Positions 38,432 through 46,814 of a stretch of 64,000 nt of DNA are shown here, one piece after another (the first letter of the stretch is position 1; each line of letters begins with the position of its first letter). The position numbers and the translations under genes were made by a program. Under the pieces are notes generated by a model. That model made no database searches, was not told the DNA's origin, and saw only the letters and a list, made by a program, of their open reading frames with translations. Source of the DNA: Idiomarina zobellii (GTDB lineage: Bacteria; Pseudomonadota; Gammaproteobacteria; Enterobacterales; Alteromonadaceae). The DNA is taken from positions 1 through 64,000 of the forward strand of contig NZ_FNCB01000012.1 in the NCBI RefSeq assembly GCF_900100855.1, given 5' to 3'.

Positions 38432-39360
38432 TGCCTATTCGTTATTGGGTGGTCATAATTATGGCCACCTTCAGTTTTTCTATCACCGCGCAAGAGCTGC
38501 CGGACTGGATTTTCAAATCAGAAAATACCAGTGAGCAACTGACAGCTGTTGGCAGCGGTCCGTCGAGTTCTGAAGCAAAACGCGCAGCAATAGCAGAAAT
38601 TATTGCTCAGGTTAGTCAGTCGATGTCTGCTGAAAACGTTTCTATTCTTGAAAAAACACAAGCAGGAACATCCCAATACTTTAAACAGTCAGTTGTCAGT
38701 AACACACTCTCAATCGATGTAAATAAAGTTAACGTCAGTGAGCAGTTTGTTGATAAAAAATCAGGCGTAACCTACGTACAGGCAACTATCAGTAAAAGGC
38801 AACTGATTCGCTTTCTTGAGGATGAGCTTACACCGATAGCGACGCTTAGTTTTCCTGCTCAGTCACCTGCTGTTGATAAGGTGCTTTGGGCATTAAAGTA
38901 CCGGGAGGCGAATGCCTACGGGTTAAGGATTGAAAGAGCTTTGGCCGGTTTAGGCGCTACCAATGGCACGCTTAAAAATAAACTTCGTGAGAATTTAAGT
39001 GCTGTTGCAAAGGTATGGCAACGCTATGGTGTTCGCGTTATTGCTGACAGCTCTTTGCAAAGCCTTGTTGGAATTATTAATCAGCAAATACCGTCTGCGA
39101 CAGAAACCGTTTTATGGTTGCAGCTGAAGCCTGCTCACAGAACAAGACAATCAGAAAATAATCACCAGCATAAACTGGACTTAATGGTTGAATTAACGCA
39201 ACCACATTCACCTTTTAGGGTATTTCGGCAAGAGCATATTACTGTTGTCGGTAATGGAACATCTACCCAGCAAGCTCGTAACCATGCCCTGGAGCAAATG
39301 CGAGCTATTTTAGATACCCCTATACAAAACTGGCTTTTTGAAAAAGGAAGTGAACTATGA
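38431..39360 (+). CDS. LPP20-like exported protein
   Basis: The 309-residue protein has an N-terminal signal (MPIRYWVVIIMATFSFSITA) without a lipobox. An LPP20/FlgT-N-like domain follows: PDWIFKSENTSEQLTAVGSG near 24-43, SSEAKRAAIAEIIAQVSQSM with repeated Ala spacing, then SNTLSIDVNKVNVSEQF and a VTYVQATISK strand. The second half (about 150-309) is less clear. The stop overlaps the next start by four bases. LPP20 domains occur in outer-membrane lipoproteins of unknown role. The periplasmic location is inferred from the signal peptide. Confidence 0.75.
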   Translation: MPIRYWVVIIMATFSFSITAQELPDWIFKSENTSEQLTAVGSGPSSSEAKRAAIAEIIAQVSQSMSAENVSILEKTQAGTSQYFKQSVVSNTLSIDVNKVNVSEQFVDKKSGVTYVQATISKRQLIRFLEDELTPIATLSFPAQSPAVDKVLWALKYREANAYGLRIERALAGLGATNGTLKNKLRENLSAVAKVWQRYGVRVIADSSLQSLVGIINQQIPSATETVLWLQLKPAHRTRQSENNHQHKLDLMVELTQPHSPFRVFRQEHITVVGNGTSTQQARNHALEQMRAILDTPIQNWLFEKGSEL

Positions 39361-40484
39361 AGTTAGTGACGAAACTCACTATCACAGCATTGGCTGTTTT
39401 ATCTCTAAGTGCTTGTCAGACTCGTCAAGCTGATCAAACACAAACCGCGAAAGTATCAAACCGAGCGTCAAATGCCAGTGTTGCACGTAGCGCTTATAAC
39501 TTTGATAGCGAAGACATTAAAGTACCGGCGTATTTCGATACTCAAGGCCTGCAGAACTGCACGTTTAACCCAGCGACTGAGTCTGATGCCTGTCCACTTA
39601 AGAAACCAACCGTTCGTATGTATTTTGCGGGTACCGATGTGGGCGGTGAAGGTCAAGGCGTAGAGGCTCTGCGTGAGTATGATGATAAGCAGTTGCTATT
39701 TATGCTGGAGAATCAGTTCGCGGGCATTAACCGCTTCAGAATCATTACGCGTGACGACGATGTTATTTCTGCAGAAAAACAAACTTTCATGGAGCAGCAG
39801 GGAGCCAGGGCCTTAGCAGAAAGAGCTGGCAGCCAGAAAGTGCTAAAGCCTGACTTTATTGTCAAATTAGATACTCTTCGCACAGTAAAAAGTGAAGGCT
39901 CAATTACCGGCTGGATGGACTACACATTAGAGCTAACAACCGCTGTTTTGAACCCTTTCACACGAGAGCTAATGTCTTACCCTAATTTAGGGAAGATTCG
40001 TGTTAAATCGGAAGATGTGCGTGAGCGTAACGAGCTAAAATACGTCATGGTGAATAACCGTTATGAAACAGGCTTTCGTTACCACGACCCTGCGCACGTT
40101 AATGCGGTGATTAACGATATGACGTCTCGTGGCATTGATATTTTGCTGACACGTATGCTTTCTGAAATGCCAGCAACGGCCCAGGTTCTTGGTATTAAAG
40201 GAAATCAGGTGAGTTTGGACCGCGGTCAGAACGCCGGTGTACTACCCAACGAGACAATGATTATTTTTCAATACGAAGCTGGCTTTGTTGAGCCAATTGG
40301 CGTGGCCAATGTGAACCCTTCTCGCAACAGTGCAGTGGGTGAAATAGCGGTATGGAAGAATAGCGACCTGGCTGAACAAGTGGAACGTTCAGCGGCGAAC
40401 GGAATCTACCGCCCGTCAAATGGCACTAAGATTTTCGCTGTTTCAGTTGGTACCCCGGCCGGATTCCTGGAGTCTCGCACATGA
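39357..40484 (+). CDS. Lipoprotein resembling FlgT middle and C-terminal domains
   Basis: The 375-residue protein is a predicted lipoprotein (lipobox LSAC at about residues 17-20, Gln at +2). The middle region (LLFMLENQFAGINRFRIITRD near 115-135, then DFIVKLDTL) looks like the CsgG/TolB-N-type fold of FlgT-M and LpoB. The C-terminal part has VLGIKGNQVSLDRGQNAGVL and ETMIIFQYE, which resembles the beta domain of FlgT-C. FlgT is a Vibrio flagellar basal-body ring protein, but no flagellar genes are near. The domain calls are by eye and need profile confirmation. Confidence 0.6.
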   Translation: MKLVTKLTITALAVLSLSACQTRQADQTQTAKVSNRASNASVARSAYNFDSEDIKVPAYFDTQGLQNCTFNPATESDACPLKKPTVRMYFAGTDVGGEGQGVEALREYDDKQLLFMLENQFAGINRFRIITRDDDVISAEKQTFMEQQGARALAERAGSQKVLKPDFIVKLDTLRTVKSEGSITGWMDYTLELTTAVLNPFTRELMSYPNLGKIRVKSEDVRERNELKYVMVNNRYETGFRYHDPAHVNAVINDMTSRGIDILLTRMLSEMPATAQVLGIKGNQVSLDRGQNAGVLPNETMIIFQYEAGFVEPIGVANVNPSRNSAVGEIAVWKNSDLAEQVERSAANGIYRPSNGTKIFAVSVGTPAGFLESRT

Positions 40485-41866
40485 GGAAACTAGCACTTAG
40501 TTTTGGTGTGCTAGCCAGTGTAGCTTCATGCAGCGCATTAGCTCAGGTTTCTCTGAGCTCAATGCGCGGCATCGAAGCAGAAGCCTGCGCCTATGGGCGC
40601 GGAACGCCCGCGATAGAGTCGGCAAAAATGGATGCCTTGTCGCAGGTTGCGCAATTCTTATCGTCCCCTAAGTTGCTGGCGCAACAAACCTCAAGCGAAG
40701 ATATCGACACGGAGACGTCATCCTGGGCTCGTAAGTTGAGCGACATGCAGCAGCAGGGTATGAGTATTCAGCAAATGCCTGTTGATATTTCGGCTCCTCG
40801 CCTTCAGGGCAGCGATACTTGTGTCACTGTTCGTTTAAAAACAGGCAGTTTGCCAAAATCGAACGGTCAATCGGATGGCGGTGACTGGGATGCTGCAGCC
40901 GAGAATGTGTTAGTGACGGTTATAGGCGAAGGGTGGCCTGACAACGAGAACGGCCGCACAGCACGTACTCAAGCTGAAATGGATGCCTTGAAACGTGCGG
41001 TTTCACAAGTCGTTGGTATGTGGCTGACTCAGCAAAATACTCAGTTTTCAACGACCGAGGAGTCTTCGAGCGAGAGCGGTGATGAGTTTTCGGTGAACGA
41101 AGTTATTTCTCAACAATTGCATACAAGGTCGCAAGGACTCGTTAAAGAGTGGTCTTTGCTCAACAGTCGAGAACTGCCTAATAACGGCGTTGAAGTCACA
41201 ATTAAAGCTGTGGTGGAAAAGCAACCTATTGCTCAGGCTGCGAATGATGTGTTGATGGCTATTGGTTCGCCGCGAGTGAATGTTCAAGCACCGGAACCAC
41301 TGAGTAGCCTGCTGAAAGATTGGCTTGCAGAGCAGGGTATTGAATATAGCTCTCACGCTAATTTAGTGATTAAAGCTGACTCGGTTCTTCGAGCAAGGGG
41401 CGCCAACAGTCGGCTGCAGCTCAATGTAACGGTAGAAGACTTATCGGGACAGCAATACGGACTTTGGCGAAATGAACCAAGCTTATTGTCTTTGCCAACA
41501 AGTGCTCAGGTCGAACACGACCTTATTGATGTGCACCTCGCTACTCCCGAACAGCAGCAGTCACTGCGCAAAACGCTGAAAAAGTCGTTTAATCAGGTGG
41601 TCGCACAAGGTGGCATGGTTCGCGATATTTTTATACATACGCGTTACTTGTCTCAGCCCGATAAGCTGTCTTCTATTTTGTCGACACTGGGCGGTGTGAA
41701 AGACGTAGTTGTGAATAGTCAGGGGGACTATTACAAAGCCAGTTTGCGATATGCCGGAGCAACCGGTGAACTTGTTGCTGCTCTGCATCAGTCGGTACGA
41801 CCAATAGCAGCACAAAGCCTGCCCAAAGCTCAAATAAACAATGAATTTACTATTCGGTTTGATTAA
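40481..41866 (+). CDS. Exported protein with two LPP20/FlgT-N-like repeats
   Basis: The 461-residue protein has a signal peptide (MRKLALSFGVLASVASCSALA). Two copies of a similar motif follow: ACAYGRGTPAIESAKMDALSQV near residues 36-57, and TVIGEGWPDNENGRTARTQAEMDALKRAVSQVVG near 147-180. The second copy continues as FlgT-N and LPP20 domains do (GLVKEWSLLNSRELPNNGVEVTI). The C-terminal 200 residues (LAEQGIEYSSHANLVIKAD and onward) are not recognised. It overlaps the upstream gene by four bases. Confidence 0.65.
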   Translation: MRKLALSFGVLASVASCSALAQVSLSSMRGIEAEACAYGRGTPAIESAKMDALSQVAQFLSSPKLLAQQTSSEDIDTETSSWARKLSDMQQQGMSIQQMPVDISAPRLQGSDTCVTVRLKTGSLPKSNGQSDGGDWDAAAENVLVTVIGEGWPDNENGRTARTQAEMDALKRAVSQVVGMWLTQQNTQFSTTEESSSESGDEFSVNEVISQQLHTRSQGLVKEWSLLNSRELPNNGVEVTIKAVVEKQPIAQAANDVLMAIGSPRVNVQAPEPLSSLLKDWLAEQGIEYSSHANLVIKADSVLRARGANSRLQLNVTVEDLSGQQYGLWRNEPSLLSLPTSAQVEHDLIDVHLATPEQQQSLRKTLKKSFNQVVAQGGMVRDIFIHTRYLSQPDKLSSILSTLGGVKDVVVNSQGDYYKASLRYAGATGELVAALHQSVRPIAAQSLPKAQINNEFTIRFD

Positions 41867-41878
41867 GGAAAATAAATA

Positions 41879-43162
41879 ATGAAACGTTCACTCTTAACTT
41901 TAGCGTTATTGGCTGCGTTGCCAACATTTGCACAAGACTTTGACTTAACAGATATGACTCCGGCCCGACCTGGCGAAAATGTGGAGTCTGCCGACGTCGT
42001 TACTAAAGGTAATGTGGTTGTCGGTAAAGACGAGAAAACGGCTGTAAAAGCAGCTCACCAACAGCTTGTAGATGAAAACCAGGATGGTATTCGTTTAGTT
42101 CAGGTTGGCAGCGGAACCGGGATTTTGTCTATCGGTAGTTCTAGTTATAACACCTACGACAATATGAATGCGACGCTGTTATCGAAGCGTGGCGCATACA
42201 ACCAAGCCGCGCTAATTGCGAAGAAGCAGCTTATTGAAAATATGAATGGCATTCAACAGGAATGTGAGAACGCTGTTCAAACGGTATTGGATGATATCCA
42301 AACGGGTTCTGACTCGGTTACTAATGAATCAACGACTATGCAAGAGAATTGCATTGACTCTGTATCTGGTTCTTTATCTGGCTATGTCACTTTCGATGTT
42401 TATGACAACGTTGATGAAAAGACAGTTCGAGTTAGCTTAATTTCAACACCTAAAACACGCGCGCAAATTCGTGACAGTCATGGCGCTGTTGCCGTAACGA
42501 CAAACCCGAATGAAGTATTTAAGCAAGTAGTTGCAGATATTAACAGTGGTGTTTTGCCGCCAATGGGAGCGAAAATCCTAACCCACGCTGACACCGGCGA
42601 AATTATTTTAATGGGTTATGGCTCTGCAATTATTCGCGATAACGATAACCCGCGTGTTGCAAGACGCCTGAAAGATGCGGCTAAACGCCAGTCACAAAGC
42701 CGAGCAAACAGCGCGCTTATTGGCACTATGCAGGGCGATGAAGTTTATTGGAAAGGCAGCTTCAGCGAAGATCAAGTGGAGTCAAATCAGCAGTTTGAAT
42801 ACGGCGGCGATCCGCGCTTAGAAGATCCGACAACTGCAAAAAAACTGGATAGCGAACGTACTGTCTTCCTTAATCAATTGAAAATGTCTGATGAATATGG
42901 CGCTGTCACTAAAGGTCAACTGCCTCCGGGCGTCAGTAACCGGAGCTTTGCGAGCGAAGATGGTCATTGGATGTATACCGTATCCGTTTATTCTCCTTCT
43001 TTAGAAGCGGTGTCTCGCGAAGCTAAACGCGAAATGGAAGCCGGCGGTACAGCTAATCCAAGCAGTTCAGGTCGGAATATTCGAGTTTATGGTGGCCAAA
43101 ACGACGAAGCGGCGAACCCTCAAGGGGCGTCAGGTAAGGTGTCTGACGAAGATAACCTATAA
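41879..43162 (+). CDS. Exported protein, unknown, possible LPP20-like core
   Basis: The 427-residue product has a clean signal peptide (MKRSLLTLALLAALPTFA). Its middle holds VGSGTGILSIGSSSYNTYDN and RGAYNQAALIAKKQLIENM near residues 78-125, which recalls the Gly-x-Gly and Ala-rich helix of its neighbours. Two Cys residues near 130-160 could form a disulphide. The C-terminal tail is low in complexity (GGTANPSSSGRNIRVYGGQ, Asn/Gly/Ser/Asp-rich) and might be flexible. AAGGAAAAT precedes the ATG. I recall similar proteins only as an uncharacterised DUF. Confidence 0.65.
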   Translation: MKRSLLTLALLAALPTFAQDFDLTDMTPARPGENVESADVVTKGNVVVGKDEKTAVKAAHQQLVDENQDGIRLVQVGSGTGILSIGSSSYNTYDNMNATLLSKRGAYNQAALIAKKQLIENMNGIQQECENAVQTVLDDIQTGSDSVTNESTTMQENCIDSVSGSLSGYVTFDVYDNVDEKTVRVSLISTPKTRAQIRDSHGAVAVTTNPNEVFKQVVADINSGVLPPMGAKILTHADTGEIILMGYGSAIIRDNDNPRVARRLKDAAKRQSQSRANSALIGTMQGDEVYWKGSFSEDQVESNQQFEYGGDPRLEDPTTAKKLDSERTVFLNQLKMSDEYGAVTKGQLPPGVSNRSFASEDGHWMYTVSVYSPSLEAVSREAKREMEAGGTANPSSSGRNIRVYGGQNDEAANPQGASGKVSDEDNL

Positions 43163-43875
43163 TGAAGTGGTTTATTGCATCGCTGGGGCTTTTGTCCCAG
43201 CTTGCTATAGCTTCAGAGCCACCAGAGCTGAGTCGGTTTGAAAAAGAGATTTCAGACGGCGAAGCTAGAGTGCGAACTGACTCGAAATTACCAAGCCAGG
43301 CCTGGCAAAAAGCTTGTCGGTCAGCATTGACTTTACCTCTTAGAGCCGAAGTTAGAGAACGTCTGAGTGAACGTGTTGGCCTTAGCGTGCCTGGTGAGGT
43401 TTCATTTCTTCGAGCAGACATTGAGAAGTTTAACTCATGGAATGAGTCCGGGTGGCTGCATTGTACGGGGGAGTCACAAGTCAGTGATTGGTCATTGAAT
43501 ATTGCCGGCTTATCGGTAAGAGCAGCATGGTTTTTGGTCGAACAGGGCGAGCTTGAACAGATAAAGCCTTTTCTTAAAGAAGCTTTATCACACTCGTATT
43601 CTTCTGCCGATGCAGTGGCGTTAATCGCGAAGCTGGCGCCCGAGGAGCAACGTCTAGGCTATTTAGACACTAACCTTAATGACAGTGCATTGATCATGAA
43701 TGCTGCAAAATACGCAGTGTCATCAATTTGGTTTTCTGATGGCCGTTGGCAATCAGTGATTGACTTAACCAGTAGCTGCGACTCAGTGGAGTGCCGTCAA
43801 TTAAAGCTGAATGCTGAAGAACAAAAGGAGCGGGAAGATGCTGAAAAAGCCGACGATTTATCTAGCTATTTTTAG
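43162..43875 (+). CDS. Exported protein, 237 aa, unknown
   Basis: The ATG overlaps the previous TAA by one base. A signal peptide (MKWFIASLGLLSQLAIAS) leads a mostly helical body with repeat-like Leu and Ala patterns (SVRAAWFLVEQGELEQIKPFL, HSYSSADAVALIAKLAPEEQ). Two Cys pairs occur, near residues 49/93 and 216/221. The helical-hairpin spacing could indicate tetratricopeptide- or Sel1-like repeats, but no clear motif is present. The last 38 bases overlap the transglycosylase gene. Confidence 0.6.
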   Translation: MKWFIASLGLLSQLAIASEPPELSRFEKEISDGEARVRTDSKLPSQAWQKACRSALTLPLRAEVRERLSERVGLSVPGEVSFLRADIEKFNSWNESGWLHCTGESQVSDWSLNIAGLSVRAAWFLVEQGELEQIKPFLKEALSHSYSSADAVALIAKLAPEEQRLGYLDTNLNDSALIMNAAKYAVSSIWFSDGRWQSVIDLTSSCDSVECRQLKLNAEEQKEREDAEKADDLSSYF

Positions 43876-44965
43876 TCTCAGCGTTTTTAGTACGGTTGCA
43901 CAGGACGATGCTGAATTTGAGCAGTACCTTAAAGAGCAGCAGACTGAGTTTCAGGAGTTCCAGGATAAACGTGAGCAGGAATTTCAGGCGTTTGTTGAGC
44001 GTTGGCAGGAAGCCGAGCAAGCGTATCGTAAGGAAGTTGCTGAAAAGTGGGATGACGCTAAGCTCCCTGATAAAAAACGCTGGGTTGAATATTCGGACGA
44101 CAAAAGTCGTCGAACCATCGTCGATTATGAAAACAACACTATTACAGTGGAAGTTTTGGATGACTCTGACGACGCGGATGTATTAAACACAGCGAAAGCT
44201 GAAGTTAAACGGTTGAATGAGACCTCTGCGCAAGAAGCTGTTGAGTCCGATCCTGTCTTAATCAATGCGGGCATGAGTGTTAATAGCCGCTCTCAAAAGC
44301 AACCACAGAAATCTGAGTCTTTGCTAGGCAGAAAGGTCGAGGCACAGGACTTGTCTCAGCAAAAAGTACAGCGCTCCGGTAAACGAGCCTCAGTGACTAT
44401 CAAGATGCCAGACGCTGCGGTATCAGATCGCGTAAAACGAGTACTACCGGCAGCAGAGACTTACGCGCGTCAATGGGGGCTCCCAACCGAGTTAGTTATA
44501 GCTGTTATCCATACTGAATCTAGCTTTAACCCGCTGGCCCGTTCTCACATTCCTGCTTTTGGCTTAATGCAGATAGTTCCTACGTCAGCAGGAAAAGACA
44601 TCACTGGCTTTTTGCATGGTCAACAACGCTTGCTAACGCCTGAATACCTGTTTGATCCGAATAGAAATATACAGGCTGGCAGCGTTTATTTTCATTTGTT
44701 GATAAACCGCTATTTTAAAGATGTTCGCAATACTCAGTCTCGCTTTTATATGGCAATTGCGGCTTATAATACTGGACCGGGAAATGTGGCGCGGGCAATG
44801 ACGAATACCACTTCATTGACGAGAGCGAGTAGAGCTGCGAACCAAATGTCACCGAAGCAAGTGTACGAGCATTTAATGACTTATTTGCCGGCATCGGAAA
44901 CCAAGAATTATTTAACAAAAGTCACTGAGCGTGAAGCTCATTATCAAAAAACATTGGGTTTATAA
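43838..44965 (+). CDS. MltC-like lytic transglycosylase
   Basis: The 375-residue protein has a signal peptide (MLKKPTIYLAIFSLSVFSTVA), a long charged coiled coil (about residues 25-75) and a DUF3393-type region (RTIVDYENNTITVEVL) as in MltC. The C-terminal SLT domain has catalytic Glu in IHTESSFNP near 229, FGLMQIVP and AAYNTGPGN. It would cleave glycan strands to 1,6-anhydro ends. Unlike E. coli MltC I see no lipobox, so it is probably soluble in the periplasm. I chose the ATG at 43838 behind AAGGAG. It may open the cell wall for the complex that its neighbours form. Confidence 0.88.
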   Translation: MLKKPTIYLAIFSLSVFSTVAQDDAEFEQYLKEQQTEFQEFQDKREQEFQAFVERWQEAEQAYRKEVAEKWDDAKLPDKKRWVEYSDDKSRRTIVDYENNTITVEVLDDSDDADVLNTAKAEVKRLNETSAQEAVESDPVLINAGMSVNSRSQKQPQKSESLLGRKVEAQDLSQQKVQRSGKRASVTIKMPDAAVSDRVKRVLPAAETYARQWGLPTELVIAVIHTESSFNPLARSHIPAFGLMQIVPTSAGKDITGFLHGQQRLLTPEYLFDPNRNIQAGSVYFHLLINRYFKDVRNTQSRFYMAIAAYNTGPGNVARAMTNTTSLTRASRAANQMSPKQVYEHLMTYLPASETKNYLTKVTEREAHYQKTLGL

Positions 44966-44967
44966 TT

Positions 44968-45576
44968 ATGAAAAAACATTTGATTACCATAGGGGTGTGC
45001 TTTGCATTAGCTGCTTGTGCCTCTCAACCGGAACAAACAGAAGAGCAAAAGTCGTCGGCACAGGCAAATCAGCAGATGCAGTCTGTGACCGGAAATCCTC
45101 AAGACTCAGCGCCTGCTTGGGTGTTTCTTCCTAAATCGGACAAAGGGCTAGCTTCATCAGCGTGTGTCGACTGGTCAGGAAATATGGCCGTAGATAGACC
45201 GCAAGCGGTGGCTGCTGCAAGAGCTGATATGGCACAGCAGATCAGCATAAAGGCTAGCGTGTTAGATAAATTATATAACCGCAAGCTTCAGGCTGAAGGC
45301 AAAAGTGATGTTGGTTCGACATTTGAGCAGGTCACTAAACAAGTTTCCAGCGAAACTCTAGAAGGTTCAACGCCGGAAGAAATTTCGTTAGCGCAAATTG
45401 ATGGTAAAAAGTATTTGTGTGCTTTAGTTGTTAAAGAAGACACTCGTGAAACTTTTGATACTTTAGTTGATGAGTCAAACCGTCAGCTTGATCCGCAATC
45501 TAAAGCGGCGCTCTATGAAGAGTTTCGTACTCAAAAAGCAATGAAAGAGCTGGAAAAAGAGCTAGATTCACTTTAA
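44968..45576 (+). CDS. LPP20-family lipoprotein, last gene of the envelope operon
   Basis: The 202-residue protein is a lipoprotein (MKKHLITIGVCFALAACAS, lipobox LAAC) with an LPP20-like domain: PAWVFLPKSDKGLASSACVDW near 49-69, AVAAARADMAQQISIKASVL near 81-100, and SLAQIDGKKYLCALVV near 145-160. A helical tail ends in acidic and basic residues. It starts two bases after the transglycosylase. A strong terminator follows, so this gene closes the operon. Confidence 0.8.
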   Translation: MKKHLITIGVCFALAACASQPEQTEEQKSSAQANQQMQSVTGNPQDSAPAWVFLPKSDKGLASSACVDWSGNMAVDRPQAVAAARADMAQQISIKASVLDKLYNRKLQAEGKSDVGSTFEQVTKQVSSETLEGSTPEEISLAQIDGKKYLCALVVKEDTRETFDTLVDESNRQLDPQSKAALYEEFRTQKAMKELEKELDSL

Positions 45577-45600
45577 TGCAGATAGTTCATATTGAAACAG

Positions 45601-45636
45601 ATGCCCCAATATAATGCGTTATATCGGGGCATTTTT
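45601..45636 (+). terminator. Rho-independent terminator of the envelope operon
   Basis: ATGCCCC pairs with GGGGCAT, and the inner AATATAA/TTATAT extends the stem around a TGCG loop. TTTTTAATTT follows. It lies 25 bases after the last stop. Confidence 0.93.
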
Positions 45637-45647
45637 AATTTAAAGTG

Positions 45648-46235
45648 TTAGTCGATCATCTCTTTGTGGTTGACTACTGAAATAATCTCAGCAAATGTCG
45701 AGGGTAAATGAAAAACGTTTATGGACTCGCCTGTAAGCTCAGCTATTTTAAGGGATGAAATGACACCATAAACCTCATTGTTGTTGACCACGACAAGAAA
45801 ATCTTTACCGGAAGACTTCAGGGTTGCAGCAGCATCACCTATCTTAGATTTTTGCACATCGCTCAATTGCACTTGTGGTAGAGATGATAGGGGGGTCATC
45901 AAATCTTTTGAAGTAAGCTCTCCCCAGTGAGTTTGAGTACTGGTTACTAATTGGGTTGCTTTTCGCCCATGTAAATCTCTAAGTGCTAATAAACCTGTCA
46001 TACGTTTATCATTATTTTGAATACAGGCATAACGGCTTGAACGCTGTTTCAGTGCGAGTTCTGCATCACTGATAAATGTATTTTCGGACAGCTCTACAGG
46101 TACGGACATATCAAAATTATCCATGACATGAAGAGCGCTGTCATGCCAGCTAAGCTTTTTCAAGCCTTCGAAACGGTGATGGATTAACGCTGAGTCTTCT
46201 TTTGAAGACCATTGAATTTCTTTGAAATTACTCAT
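45648..46235 (-). CDS. CBS-domain protein, 195 aa
   Basis: The protein has two CBS-like halves (about residues 43-100, with FISDAELALKQRSSRYACIQ and TGLLALRDLHG; and 108-185, with LTSKDLMTPLSSLP and DFLVVVNNNEVYGVISSLKIAE). CBS pairs usually bind adenine nucleotides and sense energy state. It has no fused enzyme domain. AAAGGAG precedes the ATG at good spacing. The partner is unknown; a small membrane-protein ORF lies 34 bases upstream on the same strand. Confidence 0.8.
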   Translation of the reverse strand: MSNFKEIQWSSKEDSALIHHRFEGLKKLSWHDSALHVMDNFDMSVPVELSENTFISDAELALKQRSSRYACIQNNDKRMTGLLALRDLHGRKATQLVTSTQTHWGELTSKDLMTPLSSLPQVQLSDVQKSKIGDAAATLKSSGKDFLVVVNNNEVYGVISSLKIAELTGESINVFHLPSTFAEIISVVNHKEMID

Positions 46236-46269
46236 TGTAAAACTCCTTTAAAAAAATGTGTGTTTGTTT

Positions 46270-46623
46270 TTAAAGGAAGTAAGGAGGCTCACGAGGTCTG
46301 TGCCATAGAGGTAGTCGTGTTTCGGGCAAACACTGTACAAAGTTTATTAAGGTTCTGGAAAGCTTTTCAATATACCCTTGTGTTTTGCTTGCTAGAGTTT
46401 TGTCTGACTCATCACTGTCTTCCGTTAAGTCTGTTTCAAACGTTAAGAGGTCAGCGGCAATCGTTGCACTTTCAGTATTTGAAGCTAGATGAGGAGAGTT
46501 CTGTGTAGAGGGAAGTTGATAAGTTAAAAACGCCAAAACGGCAATAATAAAACATGCGCAGGCTTCCCTAATAAAACCGGTCGAAGCTTCCCATTTGTGA
46601 TTATTCAGTGCGCACAATTTCAT
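46270..46623 (-). CDS. Hypothetical small membrane protein, 117 aa
   Basis: The ORF has one predicted membrane helix near residues 22-37 (ACACFIIAVLAFLTYQ) followed by a Ser/Thr/Asp-rich region and a Pro/Arg-rich tail. There is no clear ribosome binding site. It lies upstream of the CBS gene on the same strand with a 34-base gap. I do not recognise it, and it could be spurious. Confidence 0.4.
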   Translation of the reverse strand: MKLCALNNHKWEASTGFIREACACFIIAVLAFLTYQLPSTQNSPHLASNTESATIAADLLTFETDLTEDSDESDKTLASKTQGYIEKLSRTLINFVQCLPETRLPLWHRPREPPYFL

Positions 46624-46741
46624 GTTTTATTTCGACAACTTTCATCTGACTCAGATCAAGTTAAAACATATTGAGTCGTTCAACAATAAATTTATCCAAC
46701 TATCGTTATATGGCGTCTCTTGTTCAAAATACAAGCAAACA

Positions 46742-46770
46742 CTGACAATCCTTTCTACAGCACGTATACT
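46742..46770 (+). promoter_or_regulatory. Promoter of rnr
   Basis: CTGACA at 46742-46747 and TATACT at 46765-46770 are separated by an optimal 17 bases, with the rnr ATG 45 bases further on. Confidence 0.75.
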
Positions 46771-46814
46771 GTTGTGCATCGGTAATTGAACCGAACAAAA
46801 TTAAATAGGATTCT

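Noticed and set aside
37475-45576. The tRNA-Leu as an integration site for the envelope operon as a genomic island
   Set aside because: No integrase is present and no repeat of the tRNA 3' end was noticed downstream. The operon's codon and base use look like the neighbouring core genes.
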